Shown: positions 16,894 to 29,520, counted from the stretch's first letter. The stretch is 64,000 bases of DNA from Devosia aquimaris (GCF_020169335.1 NZ_JAIEZN010000001.1:1723705-1787704), one strand, 5' to 3'. Translations and numbers: made by a program. The notes: generated by a model not told the origin, from the sequence alone.

Positions 16894-18174
16894 TCAGATG
16901 CGGCCGAACACCAGCGCGGCATTGACGCCGCCGAAGCCGAACGAGTTCGACAGCGCATAATCGACCTGCGCCTTCTGCGCCACATTGGGCACCAGGTTGA
17001 ACTTGTCGGCGACCTCTTCGGGGTCTTCGAGGTTGATCGTGGGCGGCAGCACGCCTTCGCGCAGCGCCTGCACTGTCACCACGGCTTCAAAGGCACCGGC
17101 GGCACCCAGCATGTGCCCGGTGGCCGATTTGGTCGACGACACCGCCAGATCCTTGCCGCGGCCTTCGAACACCGCCGAAATGCCGGCGATCTCGGCCGCA
17201 TCGCCCACCGCAGTGGAGGTTGCATGCGCATTGACATAGCCGATCTGCGACGGGGCAACGCCCGCCATGGTGAGTGCATTGCGCATCGCCACCTGGGCCC
17301 CGGCGCCATCGGGTGAACCCGAGGTCAGGTGATAGGCATCGGCCGAGGTGCCATAGCCCGCCAGGATTGCCAGCGGCTTGGCGCCACGCGCCTTGGCGTG
17401 GCTCAGCTTTTCGATCACCAGCACGGCGGCGCCTTCGGCCAGCACAAAGCCATCATGGCCCTTGTCAAAGGGACGCGAGGCCGCTTCCGGCCGGTCATTG
17501 AACGCCGTGGCCAGCGCGCGCGACGCAGCAAAGCCACCCACAGAAATCGGGTCGACCGAACCTTCGGCACCGCCGACGACGGCCACTTCGGCCTCGCCGG
17601 TCATGATCAGGCGCATGCCATCGCCAATGGCCTGGGCCGAGGCGGCACAGGCGGTCACCGGCGTGCCGATCGGCCCGCGGAAACCGTGCAGGATGGAGAG
17701 CCAGCCGGCCGCCAGATTGGCGAGGAACGACGGCACGGTGAACGGCGACAACCGCCGCGCGCCCTTGGTATTGATGGTCTCGACCGCCCGCGCCATCACT
17801 GGCGAGCCGCCCACACCCGAGCCGATGATCGTGGCGGTCGCCGCCTGGTCTTCCGGCGAAGTGGGGTGCCAATTGGCCTGGTCCAGCGCTTCGGTGGCCG
17901 CGCCGATGGCATATTGGATGAACAGATCCATCTTCTTGACGTCCTTGGCGTCAATGAAATCCACCGGGTCAAAGCCCTGCGGATCATTGGCCTTGGCGGG
18001 CACCAGCCCGGCAATGCTGGCGCCAAAGCCGGTGGTATCGAAGCGGTCGTTCTGCACGATGCCGCTACGGCCCGCGGTCAGCCGCTCCCACATGGTGGGC
18101 ACGCCCACACCCAGCGGGCAGACAACGCCCATGCCGGTAACAACGATCGGATCGGACGGGTCTGGCTTGAGCAT
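16894..18174 (-). CDS. Beta-ketoacyl-ACP synthase II (FabF-like)
   Basis: A 426-residue thiolase-fold condensing enzyme with the full Cys-His-His set: C176 in TACAASAQAIGDG, H317 in VNAHATSTAVGD and H354 in STKSATGHMLGAAG. The end SNSFGFGGVNAALVFGRI is the classic C-terminal motif. It elongates acyl-ACP with malonyl-ACP. There are no acpP or fabG neighbours, so this may be a secondary FabF copy, perhaps for special acyl chains (inference). AGGAGAC precedes the ATG at 18174. A MarR gene lies just upstream on the same strand (57 bases). Confidence 0.88.
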   Translation of the reverse strand: MLKPDPSDPIVVTGMGVVCPLGVGVPTMWERLTAGRSGIVQNDRFDTTGFGASIAGLVPAKANDPQGFDPVDFIDAKDVKKMDLFIQYAIGAATEALDQANWHPTSPEDQAATATIIGSGVGGSPVMARAVETINTKGARRLSPFTVPSFLANLAAGWLSILHGFRGPIGTPVTACAASAQAIGDGMRLIMTGEAEVAVVGGAEGSVDPISVGGFAASRALATAFNDRPEAASRPFDKGHDGFVLAEGAAVLVIEKLSHAKARGAKPLAILAGYGTSADAYHLTSGSPDGAGAQVAMRNALTMAGVAPSQIGYVNAHATSTAVGDAAEIAGISAVFEGRGKDLAVSSTKSATGHMLGAAGAFEAVVTVQALREGVLPPTINLEDPEEVADKFNLVPNVAQKAQVDYALSNSFGFGGVNAALVFGRI

Positions 18175-18230
18175 GTTCTGTCTCCTGTGGAATGCGGCGA
18201 TGTGTGGCGCGTCCCGGCCACCCGGGACAA

Positions 18231-18647
18231 CTAGAGGCGCGCCACCTGCCGCATGGCGGCGATGACGGTGGTAAAATCGGGGGCCGCGAGCGCGGCGCGC
18301 AACTCGGCCTGGTTCTGCGCCCAGGCGGGGCGCACGGCATCGACCATTTCGGCGCCCTGCGGCGTCAGCCGGGCAATGCGGCTGTTGCCGCGCTCGCCAT
18401 CGGCCCAGGCCACCAGGCCCCGCCGCTCCAGCAGCGCCAGATTGCGCGACAATGTCGACCGATCCATGGCGATCGCCGCAGCCATCTGCGTTACCGAGCG
18501 GCCCGGATGCTGCAGCAGCGACCCCAGGATGCTGAACTGCGCCGCCGTGATGCCGAAACCGCGCAGCTTGCGGTCAGCCAGCCGCGTCACGGCCCGTGAG
18601 GCCATGCGGGCATTGAGCACCAGACACTGGTCGAAATCATCCTGCAT
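18231..18647 (-). CDS. MarR family transcriptional regulator
   Basis: A 138-residue winged-helix regulator. ITAAQFSILGSLLQHPGRSVTQMAAAIAMDRSTLSRNLALLERRGLVAW contains the helix-turn-helix, and DGERGNSRIARLTPQGAEM the wing. MarR proteins are dimers that respond to small aromatic or lipophilic ligands or to oxidation; two cysteines are absent from the DNA-binding region. A perfect palindrome at 18663-18676, 15 bases upstream of the start, is a likely own operator. The fabF-like gene downstream on the same strand is a plausible target. Confidence 0.87.
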   Translation of the reverse strand: MQDDFDQCLVLNARMASRAVTRLADRKLRGFGITAAQFSILGSLLQHPGRSVTQMAAAIAMDRSTLSRNLALLERRGLVAWADGERGNSRIARLTPQGAEMVDAVRPAWAQNQAELRAALAAPDFTTVIAAMRQVARL

Positions 18648-18662
18648 GGCTGCACAGGTAGT

Positions 18663-18676
18663 CGTGCATATGCACG
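18663..18676. promoter_or_regulatory. Palindrome, candidate MarR operator
   Basis: CGTGCATATGCACG is a perfect 14-bp palindrome located 15 bases upstream of the marR-type start codon and about 35 bases upstream of the icd -35 box. MarR dimers bind dyads of about 14-20 bp near their own genes (family knowledge). Confidence 0.5.
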
Positions 18677-18711
18677 GTGTCAACTGGCATGCCCCCTTGC
18701 CCATGCCGCCT

Positions 18712-18740
18712 TTGCGCACCCTCCAAGCCAGTGCTATACG
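18712..18740 (+). promoter_or_regulatory. Likely icd promoter
   Basis: TTGCGC, a 17-base spacer and TATACG resemble a sigma-70 promoter with ideal spacing. The -10 box ends 53 bases before the icd ATG. Confidence 0.45.
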
Positions 18741-18793
18741 GGCAGCGAACAAGGCCGAAAGGTCAACATGCGGATTTCAGGGAGATATTTCCG

Positions 18794-20005
18794 ATGAGCA
18801 AAATCAAAGTCGCCAACCCGGTGGTCGATCTCGACGGCGACGAGATGACCCGGATCATCTGGCAGGCGATCAAGGACAAACTCATCCATCCCTATCTCGA
18901 TCTGCCCATTGAATATTATGACCTCTCGGTCGAGAGCCGCGACGCCACCAACGACCAGATCACGGTCGATGCCGCCCATGCCATCCAGAAGCATGGCGTC
19001 GGCATCAAATGCGCCACCATCACCCCCGATGAGCAGCGCGTTGAGGAATTCAAGCTCAAGAAGATGTGGAAGTCGCCCAACGGCACCATCCGCAACATCC
19101 TGGGCGGCGTGATCTTCCGCGAGCCCATCATCTGCAAGAACGTGCCGCGCCTAGTGCCCGGTTGGACCCAGCCCATCATCGTGGGCCGCCATGCCTTCGG
19201 CGACCAGTACCGCGCCACCGACTTCCTCTTCCCCGGCAAGGGCACGCTGTCCATCAAGTTCACCGGTGAAGACGGCAAGGTCATCGAGCACGAAGTCTAT
19301 CAGGCCCCCGGCGCCGGCGTCGCCATGGCCATGTACAACCTCGATGATTCGATCCGCGACTTCGCCTACTCCAGCTTCAACTACGGCCTGGCCCGTGGCG
19401 TGCCGGTGTACCTGAGCACCAAGAACACCATCCTCAAGGCCTATGACGGCCGCTTCAAGGATATCTTCCAGGAGATCTACGAGGCCGAGTTCAAGGAGAA
19501 GTTCGAGGCCAAGAAGATCTGGTACGAACACCGCCTGATCGACGACATGGTTGCCTCCGCCCTCAAGTGGAGCGGCGGCTATGTCTGGGCCTGCAAGAAC
19601 TACGACGGCGACGTGCAGTCCGACATCGTGGCCCAGGGCTTCGGCTCGCTCGGCCTGATGACCTCGGTTCTGGCCACGCCCGATGGCAAGATCGTCGAGG
19701 CCGAAGCCGCCCATGGCACCGTGACCCGTCACTACCGCCAGCACCAGCAGGGCAAGGAGACCTCCACCAACTCCACCGCTTCCATCTTCGCCTGGACGCG
19801 TGGCCTGGCCCACCGCGCCAAGCTCGATGACAACGAAGCGCTGGCCAAGTTCGCCACCACGCTGGAAAAGGTCACCGTCGACACCATCGAGGAAGGCAAG
19901 ATGACCAAGGATCTCTCCCTGCTCGTCGGCCCCGATCAGCCCTGGCTCTCGACCCTGGGCTTCCTCGACGCCATCGACAAGAACCTGCAGAAGGCCATGG
20001 CCTGA
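18794..20005 (+). CDS. icd: NADP-dependent isocitrate dehydrogenase
   Basis: A 403-residue IDH of the homodimeric type related to eukaryotic NADP-IDH (about 400 residues), not the E. coli type. [20 protein letters not shown] is its typical start. [17 protein letters not shown] carries the substrate loop serine region, and [24 protein letters not shown] and [23 protein letters not shown] contain the metal aspartates and NADP site. It makes 2-oxoglutarate and NADPH in the TCA cycle. GGAG precedes ATG 18794 by about 9 bases. Two hairpins follow, the second a good terminator. Confidence 0.96.
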   Translation: MSKIKVANPVVDLDGDEMTRIIWQAIKDKLIHPYLDLPIEYYDLSVESRDATNDQITVDAAHAIQKHGVGIKCATITPDEQRVEEFKLKKMWKSPNGTIRNILGGVIFREPIICKNVPRLVPGWTQPIIVGRHAFGDQYRATDFLFPGKGTLSIKFTGEDGKVIEHEVYQAPGAGVAMAMYNLDDSIRDFAYSSFNYGLARGVPVYLSTKNTILKAYDGRFKDIFQEIYEAEFKEKFEAKKIWYEHRLIDDMVASALKWSGGYVWACKNYDGDVQSDIVAQGFGSLGLMTSVLATPDGKIVEAEAAHGTVTRHYRQHQQGKETSTNSTASIFAWTRGLAHRAKLDDNEALAKFATTLEKVTVDTIEEGKMTKDLSLLVGPDQPWLSTLGFLDAIDKNLQKAMA

Positions 20006-20014
20006 CAATGCGAA

Positions 20015-20040
20015 AGAGCCGGCACCCAGGTGCCGGCTCT
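20015..20040 (+). terminator. Hairpin after icd
   Basis: An 11-bp perfect stem (arms 20015-20025 and 20030-20040, loop CCAG) lies 9 bases after icd. It lacks a T run and probably protects or supports the stronger hairpin 16 bases further on. Confidence 0.55.
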
Positions 20041-20055
20041 CCCTAGGAATTCGGG

Positions 20056-20082
20056 AAAGGGCGCCTCGCGGCGCCCTTTTTG
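20056..20082 (+). terminator. Bidirectional intrinsic terminator, icd / vWA gene
   Basis: Stem arms 20056-20065 and 20070-20079 with loop TCGC are followed on the plus strand by a run of T. On the minus strand it lies immediately after the stop of the vWA gene, so it can serve both convergent genes. Confidence 0.8.
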
Positions 20083-21777
20083 TTACTTGGTCTTGCCGGC
20101 CTTGGGCGCCTCCAGCGTCACCTCGGTCCGCTCGCCGGCGGACACCGTCACGGGGCTTTCGCTCTTTGCGCCCTCAACCTCCAGCGCGAGCACATAGTCG
20201 CCCGCCGGCAGGGTGAGCGAGAACTCCGGGCCATAACCGCCGCCAAACGACTCGCGATTGCCCTCGAGGTTCTTCTTGGCGCTTTGTGCCTCGACATAGC
20301 CATTGGACGGAATGGTCGCCGCCAGAACACCGGCGTTGAGCGTCAGGGCGACATCGGTCTGCTGCCCGCCTTCAACCGTGAACGGCAACTCACCCTTGGC
20401 CCCATCGAGCTGGTACACGGCCACATAGTCGCCCGGAGTCAGCTCGAACTGCTGCTCGCCGCCATAGCCGTTGGCCACCGATTCACGCGATCCATCCAGC
20501 GCCTTCTTCGCCTTCTGGATATCCACCCAGATACCGGCATCGACGGCCATGCCAGGCACATACTCGGCCTTGACCGCGGCCACGCCGACCCCGACCACGA
20601 CGTTCTTCTCAATGGTCTCGCCCGCCGCCAGGGTGAAGCTCTCGGTCACCTCACCGGCCCCGACCTTGACCGTCAGCGTCAGATCGCCGGCCGGAACGCG
20701 GAAATTCTCCTCGCCATAGCCATAGGCTTCACCACCCGGATAGGTGAGCGACAGCGGCGCCCCATCGGCCACGGGCTCGCCTTCGGCCGCAAAGGCCCGC
20801 ACCTTGACCAGCCCGGCATTGAGCACGAAGTGCGGCTCGATGACCTCATCTGCCGTGACCGTCACCGGCTGATCCTGTTCAACCTCACCCCATTTCGCGC
20901 GCAGGATGTAGTTGCCCGGCTCCATATCGATCTTGGCACCCGAGTGATACTCGGTCCGCAGCCACTCACCGGCCGAGCCGTCTTCCAGCACGGAATGGAA
21001 GTTCCACGAAATGTCGGCATTGTCGTCGACGAGGTCAGGACCGCCTTCGGTCAGCGAGGCCGAGGGCGCCACCGTATAGTTGACGGCCGCCGGCTCCTGC
21101 TTCGGCTCGGGTTCCGGCGCAGGCTCGGCTTCGGCCACCTCTGCCACCGTGGCGCTGAGCGCATCCACCAGCGCATCGCCATCCTGCGCAGACAGGTATC
21201 GCCCGCCTGTATTTTCCGCCAGGCACGCCACCTGCTGCCCCTCTTCGTCGGACAGGCCAAAGCCCAGCACATGGGTGGTGAAGTCAACGCCCTGCGATTC
21301 CAGTTCGCTCGCCAATTGGCAGGGGTCGACCTCGCAGGTCTCCAACCCGTCGGTGATCAGGATCACCGTCGCCTTGTCCTCGGTGAACTGCAATGCCTCG
21401 GCGGCGCGACGCACAGCTTCGGAAATGGGGGTCTTGCCCTTGGGATTGATCTCGTCGGCCGCCGCCACAATGGCCGGGCCCGCGCCAGGACCGGGCTCCA
21501 CCAGCATTTCAATGTCGTCGCAATTGCCCTTCTCGCGGTGGCCATAGCTCATCAGGCCCAGCTCGAGGTCATCGGGCAGATCCTTGAGCACCGAGGCCAG
21601 TGTTTCCCGCGCGATGGTAATGCGCGCCTTGCCCTCGATCTGCGCCCACATCGAGCCCGACCCGTCCAATACGATGATCGCCCGGTCAGCCGCGACAACC
21701 GGCAATGCCAGTCCGAGCGCCGCCACCATGCCCAGGGCAAGACTGCGCCACCCCATGCCTGTCCTCGATCCCCACAT
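20083..21777 (-). CDS. Secreted von Willebrand factor A protein with three C-terminal beta-domain repeats
   Basis: A 564-residue exported protein. Residues 1-30 form a signal peptide ending PVVAADRA. The VWA domain starts at AIIVLDGSGSMW with a complete MIDAS DxSxS (D38, S40, S42), and VILITDGLETC holds the later MIDAS aspartate. A Pro/Glu linker (PAPEPEPKQEP) follows. From about 320 to 564 there are three related units of about 80 residues ending in G-D-Y/L and V-x-x-G-E/Q-x-T patterns. These suggest a rigid beta-sandwich stalk. It is likely periplasmic and binds a protein partner; the partner is unknown. GGAGG lies 8 bases before ATG 21777. A small membrane-protein ORF precedes it. Confidence 0.85.
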   Translation of the reverse strand: MWGSRTGMGWRSLALGMVAALGLALPVVAADRAIIVLDGSGSMWAQIEGKARITIARETLASVLKDLPDDLELGLMSYGHREKGNCDDIEMLVEPGPGAGPAIVAAADEINPKGKTPISEAVRRAAEALQFTEDKATVILITDGLETCEVDPCQLASELESQGVDFTTHVLGFGLSDEEGQQVACLAENTGGRYLSAQDGDALVDALSATVAEVAEAEPAPEPEPKQEPAAVNYTVAPSASLTEGGPDLVDDNADISWNFHSVLEDGSAGEWLRTEYHSGAKIDMEPGNYILRAKWGEVEQDQPVTVTADEVIEPHFVLNAGLVKVRAFAAEGEPVADGAPLSLTYPGGEAYGYGEENFRVPAGDLTLTVKVGAGEVTESFTLAAGETIEKNVVVGVGVAAVKAEYVPGMAVDAGIWVDIQKAKKALDGSRESVANGYGGEQQFELTPGDYVAVYQLDGAKGELPFTVEGGQQTDVALTLNAGVLAATIPSNGYVEAQSAKKNLEGNRESFGGGYGPEFSLTLPAGDYVLALEVEGAKSESPVTVSAGERTEVTLEAPKAGKTK

Positions 21778-21793
21778 GCTGTGTCCCTCCAGA

Positions 21794-21934
21794 TCAAAGT
21801 TCAATAATGGCACCGACCATGCCCAGTGCAAAGAAAATCACGGCAGCGGTGACGACAGTATGAACAGCCCAGGGCAGCATTCTGAACAATCGCGACACAA
21901 TTGCCACGGCACGACCTCTGTTGCCCACGGTCAT
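21794..21934 (-). CDS. Possible small membrane protein
   Basis: A 46-residue frame whose second half, AVHTVVTAAVIFFALGMVGAIIEL, is one clear membrane helix. It lies 16 bases upstream of the vWA gene on the same strand. The ATG at 21934 has a weak, too-close AGGA; a GTG at 21982 would give 62 residues. The size and the lack of a homologue I recognise leave it uncertain. It could anchor or help export the vWA protein (inference). Confidence 0.4.
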   Translation of the reverse strand: MTVGNRGRAVAIVSRLFRMLPWAVHTVVTAAVIFFALGMVGAIIEL

Positions 21935-22217
21935 TGTCCTCGCAGCGACAGTGCCGGCACCACGGCAGAACTGCTGCGACACATTTCGCTCTCGGAGCTG
22001 CCCGCCACAGCCATCATCGTGTCGTCTGGGTCACATTGCAGCCGCTGTTCCGCCTGCTGTGTTGACGACCGGGCGGAAATCACGCAGTAGTTGACGTAAT
22101 GGTCAATCAAATGGCTGGGAAGAGGAGCAGATGCCCATTAGGTCAACTGCTTTGCCATAAATGACCGGCGACGGCCAACGTGCTGTCATGACGTATTTTT
22201 TGTGATTGGAGGGTCAC
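21935..22217. other. Intergenic region between the vWA unit and the FadL-like gene
   Basis: This stretch divides two divergent genes. The only clear structure is the TTGAC-N6-GTCAA dyad at 22091. GC content drops near 22140-22205. No RNA gene or terminator was recognised. Confidence 0.4.
22091..22106. promoter_or_regulatory. Inverted repeat upstream of the FadL-like gene
   Basis: TTGAC-N6-GTCAA, a perfect 5-bp dyad, lies 111 bases upstream of the GTG start of the FadL-like gene. It resembles an operator for a dimeric repressor. No regulator gene is adjacent, so the cognate protein is unknown. Confidence 0.35.
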
Positions 22218-23327
22218 GTGCGCACACATTTCAGACTTCTTGGGGCCGTCGCGGGCCTCGCCCTGAGCCTGCCTTTGGTCGGCGGCGCGTTTGCCGGCGG
22301 GCTCGATGCCAATGGCTATGACTGGGACCTGCTGTTCGATCCGGCGACCTATGCCAGCAAGGCCAGCGCCAGCTATGTCTACATCAACAAGGACGTGACC
22401 AATCCCGGCGTCATGGCGGGCACCATTGCCACCACGCCCTCGCGCGTCCACTACAATGCCGGGGTCAAGGCCGACATCTTCGACATGGCCAGTTGCCTGA
22501 TCTCGGTCCAGAACCCCTTTGGCTCCGACACATCCCGCAACAATGCCTATGCTGCCGCCACCAAGCAGGCCGTCAGCGAATCCATCCGCTCCACCGATAC
22601 CGGCCTCACCTGTGCGGTGGGTCTGCCTGCCGGCCCCGGCGTCATCAGCCTGATCGGCGGCATCTCCGCGCAGAACCTCGACTATCAGGCCGCCATTCCC
22701 ACCGGGTTGGCGACCAGCACCCCGCTCTCGCTCAACGGCTGGGGCCTGGGCTGGCGTGCCGGCGCGGCCTATGAGATCCCCGAATATGCCCTGCGCATCA
22801 GCGCCATCTACAATGCGCCGATCAACTACACCCTGAACGGCACCGCCTATGGCGGCGCGGCCTCGTCCTCTGTCACCGCGCCCCAATCCATCGAAGTGCG
22901 CGGCCAGACCGGCATTGCCCCCGGCTGGCTGGCCTTGGGCTCGGTCAAATGGACCAACTGGTCCGTGCTGCAGAAGCTGACGGTCACCACCATTGGAGCT
23001 CCGGTCGTCTCCACCTTCAACTATCGCGACAGCTGGACCATTTCGGGCGGCATCGGCCACGCCCTGAGCGATCAGCTCAGCATGGTGGCCATGGCCACCT
23101 GGGACCAGGGCACCTCGACCCCGGGCGCCGGTGGCGTGCTCACTGCCGGCACCCAGACGGACCGTTTCGGCCTGTCGCTGGGCGGCATCTACAACGCCTC
23201 GCCCAATGTGCAGATCACCGGCGGCGTCTCTGCCAGCACTCTGGCCTCCGGCTCCAATGCCCTGGGTGAACGCTGGGGCACCGGCTATGTGCTGGCGGTT
23301 AGCGGCGGCATCAAGGCGTCGTTCTAG
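22218..23327 (+). CDS. FadL/OmpP1-type outer membrane transport protein
   Basis: A 369-residue outer-membrane protein. Residues 1-28 are a signal peptide ending GGAFAGG. The remainder alternates polar and hydrophobic residues in beta-strand manner and ends KASF, with a terminal phenylalanine as in many outer-membrane barrels. The region GWGLGWRAGAAYEIPEYALRISAIYNAPI is the conserved FadL family block. The family moves long-chain fatty acids or aromatics across the outer membrane by lateral diffusion. The start is GTG 22218 with GGAGGG five bases upstream. A strong terminator follows at 23356. Confidence 0.82.
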   Translation: MRTHFRLLGAVAGLALSLPLVGGAFAGGLDANGYDWDLLFDPATYASKASASYVYINKDVTNPGVMAGTIATTPSRVHYNAGVKADIFDMASCLISVQNPFGSDTSRNNAYAAATKQAVSESIRSTDTGLTCAVGLPAGPGVISLIGGISAQNLDYQAAIPTGLATSTPLSLNGWGLGWRAGAAYEIPEYALRISAIYNAPINYTLNGTAYGGAASSSVTAPQSIEVRGQTGIAPGWLALGSVKWTNWSVLQKLTVTTIGAPVVSTFNYRDSWTISGGIGHALSDQLSMVAMATWDQGTSTPGAGGVLTAGTQTDRFGLSLGGIYNASPNVQITGGVSASTLASGSNALGERWGTGYVLAVSGGIKASF

Positions 23328-23355
23328 CCACCGGCACAATGCATGACCGATCCTT

Positions 23356-23392
23356 GGGTCGCGGGACTATCGTCCTGCGGCCCCTTTCTTTT
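23356..23392 (+). terminator. Intrinsic terminator after the FadL-like gene
   Basis: A 12-bp stem with two G-T wobbles (arms 23356-23367 and 23372-23383) is followed by CTTTCTTTT. It ends the FadL-like transcript before the EamA genes. Confidence 0.8.
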
Positions 23393-23510
23393 CTGCACTT
23401 CAGCGCTCAACCTTCGGGTATAACGCCGCAGCGCGCAAAATGCCCATCGACGGCATCGCGCCGGCCCTCTAGTGTCCGCACAGTCTCACCCCAGCAATCG
23501 TGGATGTGCC

Positions 23511-24443
23511 ATGCCGGTCGGCGTGTTTTATGCTGTTGTCGCCTACTCGGTCTATTCCTGCGGCGATGCCATCATCAAGGGCTTCGGCCAGAGCCTGTCG
23601 GTGTTCGAGATCGGCTTTTTCATCGCCATTTTCTCGCTCATTCCCGCGCTCTTCGTGAAGCCCAAGGGCGAGCGCTGGCGCGACAGCTTCCGCCTCACCC
23701 ATCCGGGCCTGGTGCATCTGCGCTCCTTCACCGGCGTCGCCTCCTCGGCCCTGGTGACCTATGCCTTTGTCACCATTCCCTTTGCCGAGACCTATTCGCT
23801 GGTCTTCATGATGCCGCTGTTCATCACGCTCATGTCGGTGCTTGTGCTGCGCGAAAAGGTCGATGTGCTGCGCTGGGCCATGCTGGCCCTGGGCTTTGTC
23901 GGCGTCATGCTGGTGGTGCGACCCGGCTTCCGTGAGCTGCAGCTTGGCCATTTGTCGGCCCTGGCCTGCGCCTTTTTCGGCGCCGCGACCACCACCATCC
24001 TGCGTGTCATTGCTCCCCAGGAAAAGCGCGTGAGCCTGATTGCCCTGCCCGCGCTCTATATCGTTGTGGTCAATGCCGCGCTGATGCTGCCCAGCTTCGT
24101 CATGCCCACGCTGACCCAGTTCGTCCTGCTGGCCGCTGGCGGCACCTTCGTGGGCATGGGCCATCTGCTTCTTATCGCCGCCACCCGCAATGCCGCAGCC
24201 AGCCAGGTCGCCCCGATCCAGTATATCCAGATCGTCTGGGCCATCGCCCTGGGCGCCATCTTCTATGTCGAGTATCCCGACCTGCTTGCCTATGTCGGCA
24301 TCGGCGTCGTTGTTGCCTCGGGCCTGGTCAATGTGCTGATCGACGGTGCGCGGGCCCGCGTTGCCGGCCGCTTTGCTGAATACCGCGCGCGCCGCGCCGG
24401 CTCGCCCACCAATATGGCTGAAGTGCAGGGCCCCGAGATTTAG
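23511..24443 (+). CDS. EamA/DMT family transporter, copy 1
   Basis: A 310-residue drug/metabolite transporter with ten predicted segments in two EamA repeats. Each half ends in a conserved pattern, as in FMMPLFITLMSVLVLREKV and VAPIQYIQIVWAIALGAIFYVEYPD. The substrate is unknown. The frame starts MPVGVFYAVVAYSVYSCGDAIIKG at ATG 23511. The next gene is a paralogue starting MPVGVIFAFLAYASFSVGDALIKA, so the pair arose by tandem duplication. The spacing of 93 bases suggests a shared transcript. Confidence 0.85.
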   Translation: MPVGVFYAVVAYSVYSCGDAIIKGFGQSLSVFEIGFFIAIFSLIPALFVKPKGERWRDSFRLTHPGLVHLRSFTGVASSALVTYAFVTIPFAETYSLVFMMPLFITLMSVLVLREKVDVLRWAMLALGFVGVMLVVRPGFRELQLGHLSALACAFFGAATTTILRVIAPQEKRVSLIALPALYIVVVNAALMLPSFVMPTLTQFVLLAAGGTFVGMGHLLLIAATRNAAASQVAPIQYIQIVWAIALGAIFYVEYPDLLAYVGIGVVVASGLVNVLIDGARARVAGRFAEYRARRAGSPTNMAEVQGPEI

Positions 24444-24536
24444 CCCGCGACGGCCGCTTGCAGATCGACGCCGCCCCGATGCGCTTGTATGGTAGGGACA
24501 TTTCCCCGAGTCCGTCCCGTCATATTGGATAGCGCG

Positions 24537-25421
24537 ATGCCTGTCGGCGTCATCTTTGCCTTTCTCGCCTATGCGAGCTTTTCGGTCGGCGACGCGCTGA
24601 TCAAGGCCACGGGTCCCGCCCTGTCGGTGTTCGAGATCGGTTTTTTCACCATCACCCTCTCAATCATCCCGGCGATCCTGACCACCCGCAACGAGCGCTG
24701 GCGCGACCTCTACAAGCTCCGCCATCCTGTTCTGGTGCACATCCGCTGCGCCACCGCCATCTGCGGCACGGCTTGCGTCATGTATGCGTTCACCCACATT
24801 CCCTTTGCCGATGTCTATGCCATCGGCTTTCTGACGCCGGTGATCGTCACCATCCTGGGGGTGCTGCTCTTACGCGAGCATGTGGCCATCCATCGCTGGC
24901 TGCTGCTCATCATCAGCTTCCTGGGCGTCCTGCTGGTCATTCGCCCCGGCGTGCGCGACCTGCAGCTGGGTCACCTCGCGATCCTGTGCAGCGTCTTCTT
25001 TGGCGGCGTCACCACCATCATCCTGCGCCACGTTGCACCGCATGAGCGCCGTGTGAGCCTGGTGGGCCTGCAGGTGCTCTATTCATCCATCCTCAACGGC
25101 CTGCTCATGCTGCCCGGCTTCGTCATGCCCTCGCTGCACCAGCTGGCCCTGTTCCTGGGCATCGGCCTGCTCGGCGGCACCGGCGGCCTGCTGCTCATCG
25201 CGGCGGCCCGGCGCTCCCCGGCCAATCTGGTGGCGCCCGTGCAATATAGCCAGCTCATCTGGGCCATCGTCTTTGGCGCGCTGTTCTTCGGCGAATATCC
25301 CGACTGGATCGCCATCGTCGGCCTGCTCATCGTGCTGACCTCGGGCCTTGCCAATGTGATGACCGAAAAGCTCAAGATCGTCTGGAAGCCGCGCCTCTTC
25401 TTCTTCCGCATCGGCCAATAG
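24537..25421 (+). CDS. EamA/DMT family transporter, copy 2
   Basis: A 294-residue carrier similar to the preceding gene over its full length: SVFEIGFF, RNERWRDL, ITILGVLLLREHVAI, RPGVRDLQLGHLA and VAPVQYSQLIWAIVFGALFFGEYPDW all have matches in copy 1. The copies have diverged enough that they may transport different compounds or act as a heteromer (inference). The C-terminus KLKIVWKPRLFFFRIGQ is basic and cytoplasmic. A hairpin at 25434 ends the unit. Confidence 0.85.
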   Translation: MPVGVIFAFLAYASFSVGDALIKATGPALSVFEIGFFTITLSIIPAILTTRNERWRDLYKLRHPVLVHIRCATAICGTACVMYAFTHIPFADVYAIGFLTPVIVTILGVLLLREHVAIHRWLLLIISFLGVLLVIRPGVRDLQLGHLAILCSVFFGGVTTIILRHVAPHERRVSLVGLQVLYSSILNGLLMLPGFVMPSLHQLALFLGIGLLGGTGGLLLIAAARRSPANLVAPVQYSQLIWAIVFGALFFGEYPDWIAIVGLLIVLTSGLANVMTEKLKIVWKPRLFFFRIGQ

Positions 25422-25433
25422 GACAGCCAAAGC

Positions 25434-25466
25434 AAACGGCCCCACACCAGAGTGCGGGGCCGTTTT
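25434..25466. terminator. Bidirectional terminator, EamA pair / alaS
   Basis: Arms AAACGGCCCC (25434-25443) and GGGGCCGTTT (25456-25465) pair perfectly and are followed by a T run on the plus strand. The site separates two convergent genes, and the minus strand also ends in TTTGCTTTGG. Confidence 0.75.
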
Positions 25467-25487
25467 GAATTGTCTGGCTGCGCTGGG

Positions 25488-28127
<2,640 letters not shown>

Positions 28128-28310
28128 GTCAGGACTTTCATTCGGATCGCAGTGCGCTGCACCGCAGCAGAGGTCGGCTGGCTTTCTATCGCGCGGCCAG
28201 CCGCAATGTCCAGCATTGCGGCGACACTGCGGCGCCCCCACCCCAACGTCGATCAGGCCACCATCCCGGCCATTGCCCCGCGCCGTCCAACAACACCCCT
28301 ACCCGACAGC

Positions 28311-28337
28311 AAAAAGGGCACCGCTTGCGCGATGCCC
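28311..28337 (-). terminator. Intrinsic terminator after recA
   Basis: On the minus strand a 9-bp stem with one wobble (arms 28329-28337 and 28316-28324, loop GCAA) is followed by TTTTT. It lies 27 bases after the recA stop and separates recA from alaS. Confidence 0.82.
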
Positions 28338-28363
28338 CAGTATCCCTTGCATGGGAGAATAAC

Positions 28364-29437
<1,074 letters not shown>

Positions 29438-29520
29438 TCGTTGTCTCCTTATTCCACGCTCTTGGGGGGCGCGCAACGCGCCATCGCCTCAGGTGGTCAT
29501 GCCTAGAATGTGCCCTATTT

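Noticed and set aside
20080..21807. A 575-codon plus-strand frame opposite the vWA gene
   Set aside because: The vWA gene has a signal peptide, complete MIDAS and GGAGG start. The opposite frame has none of these.
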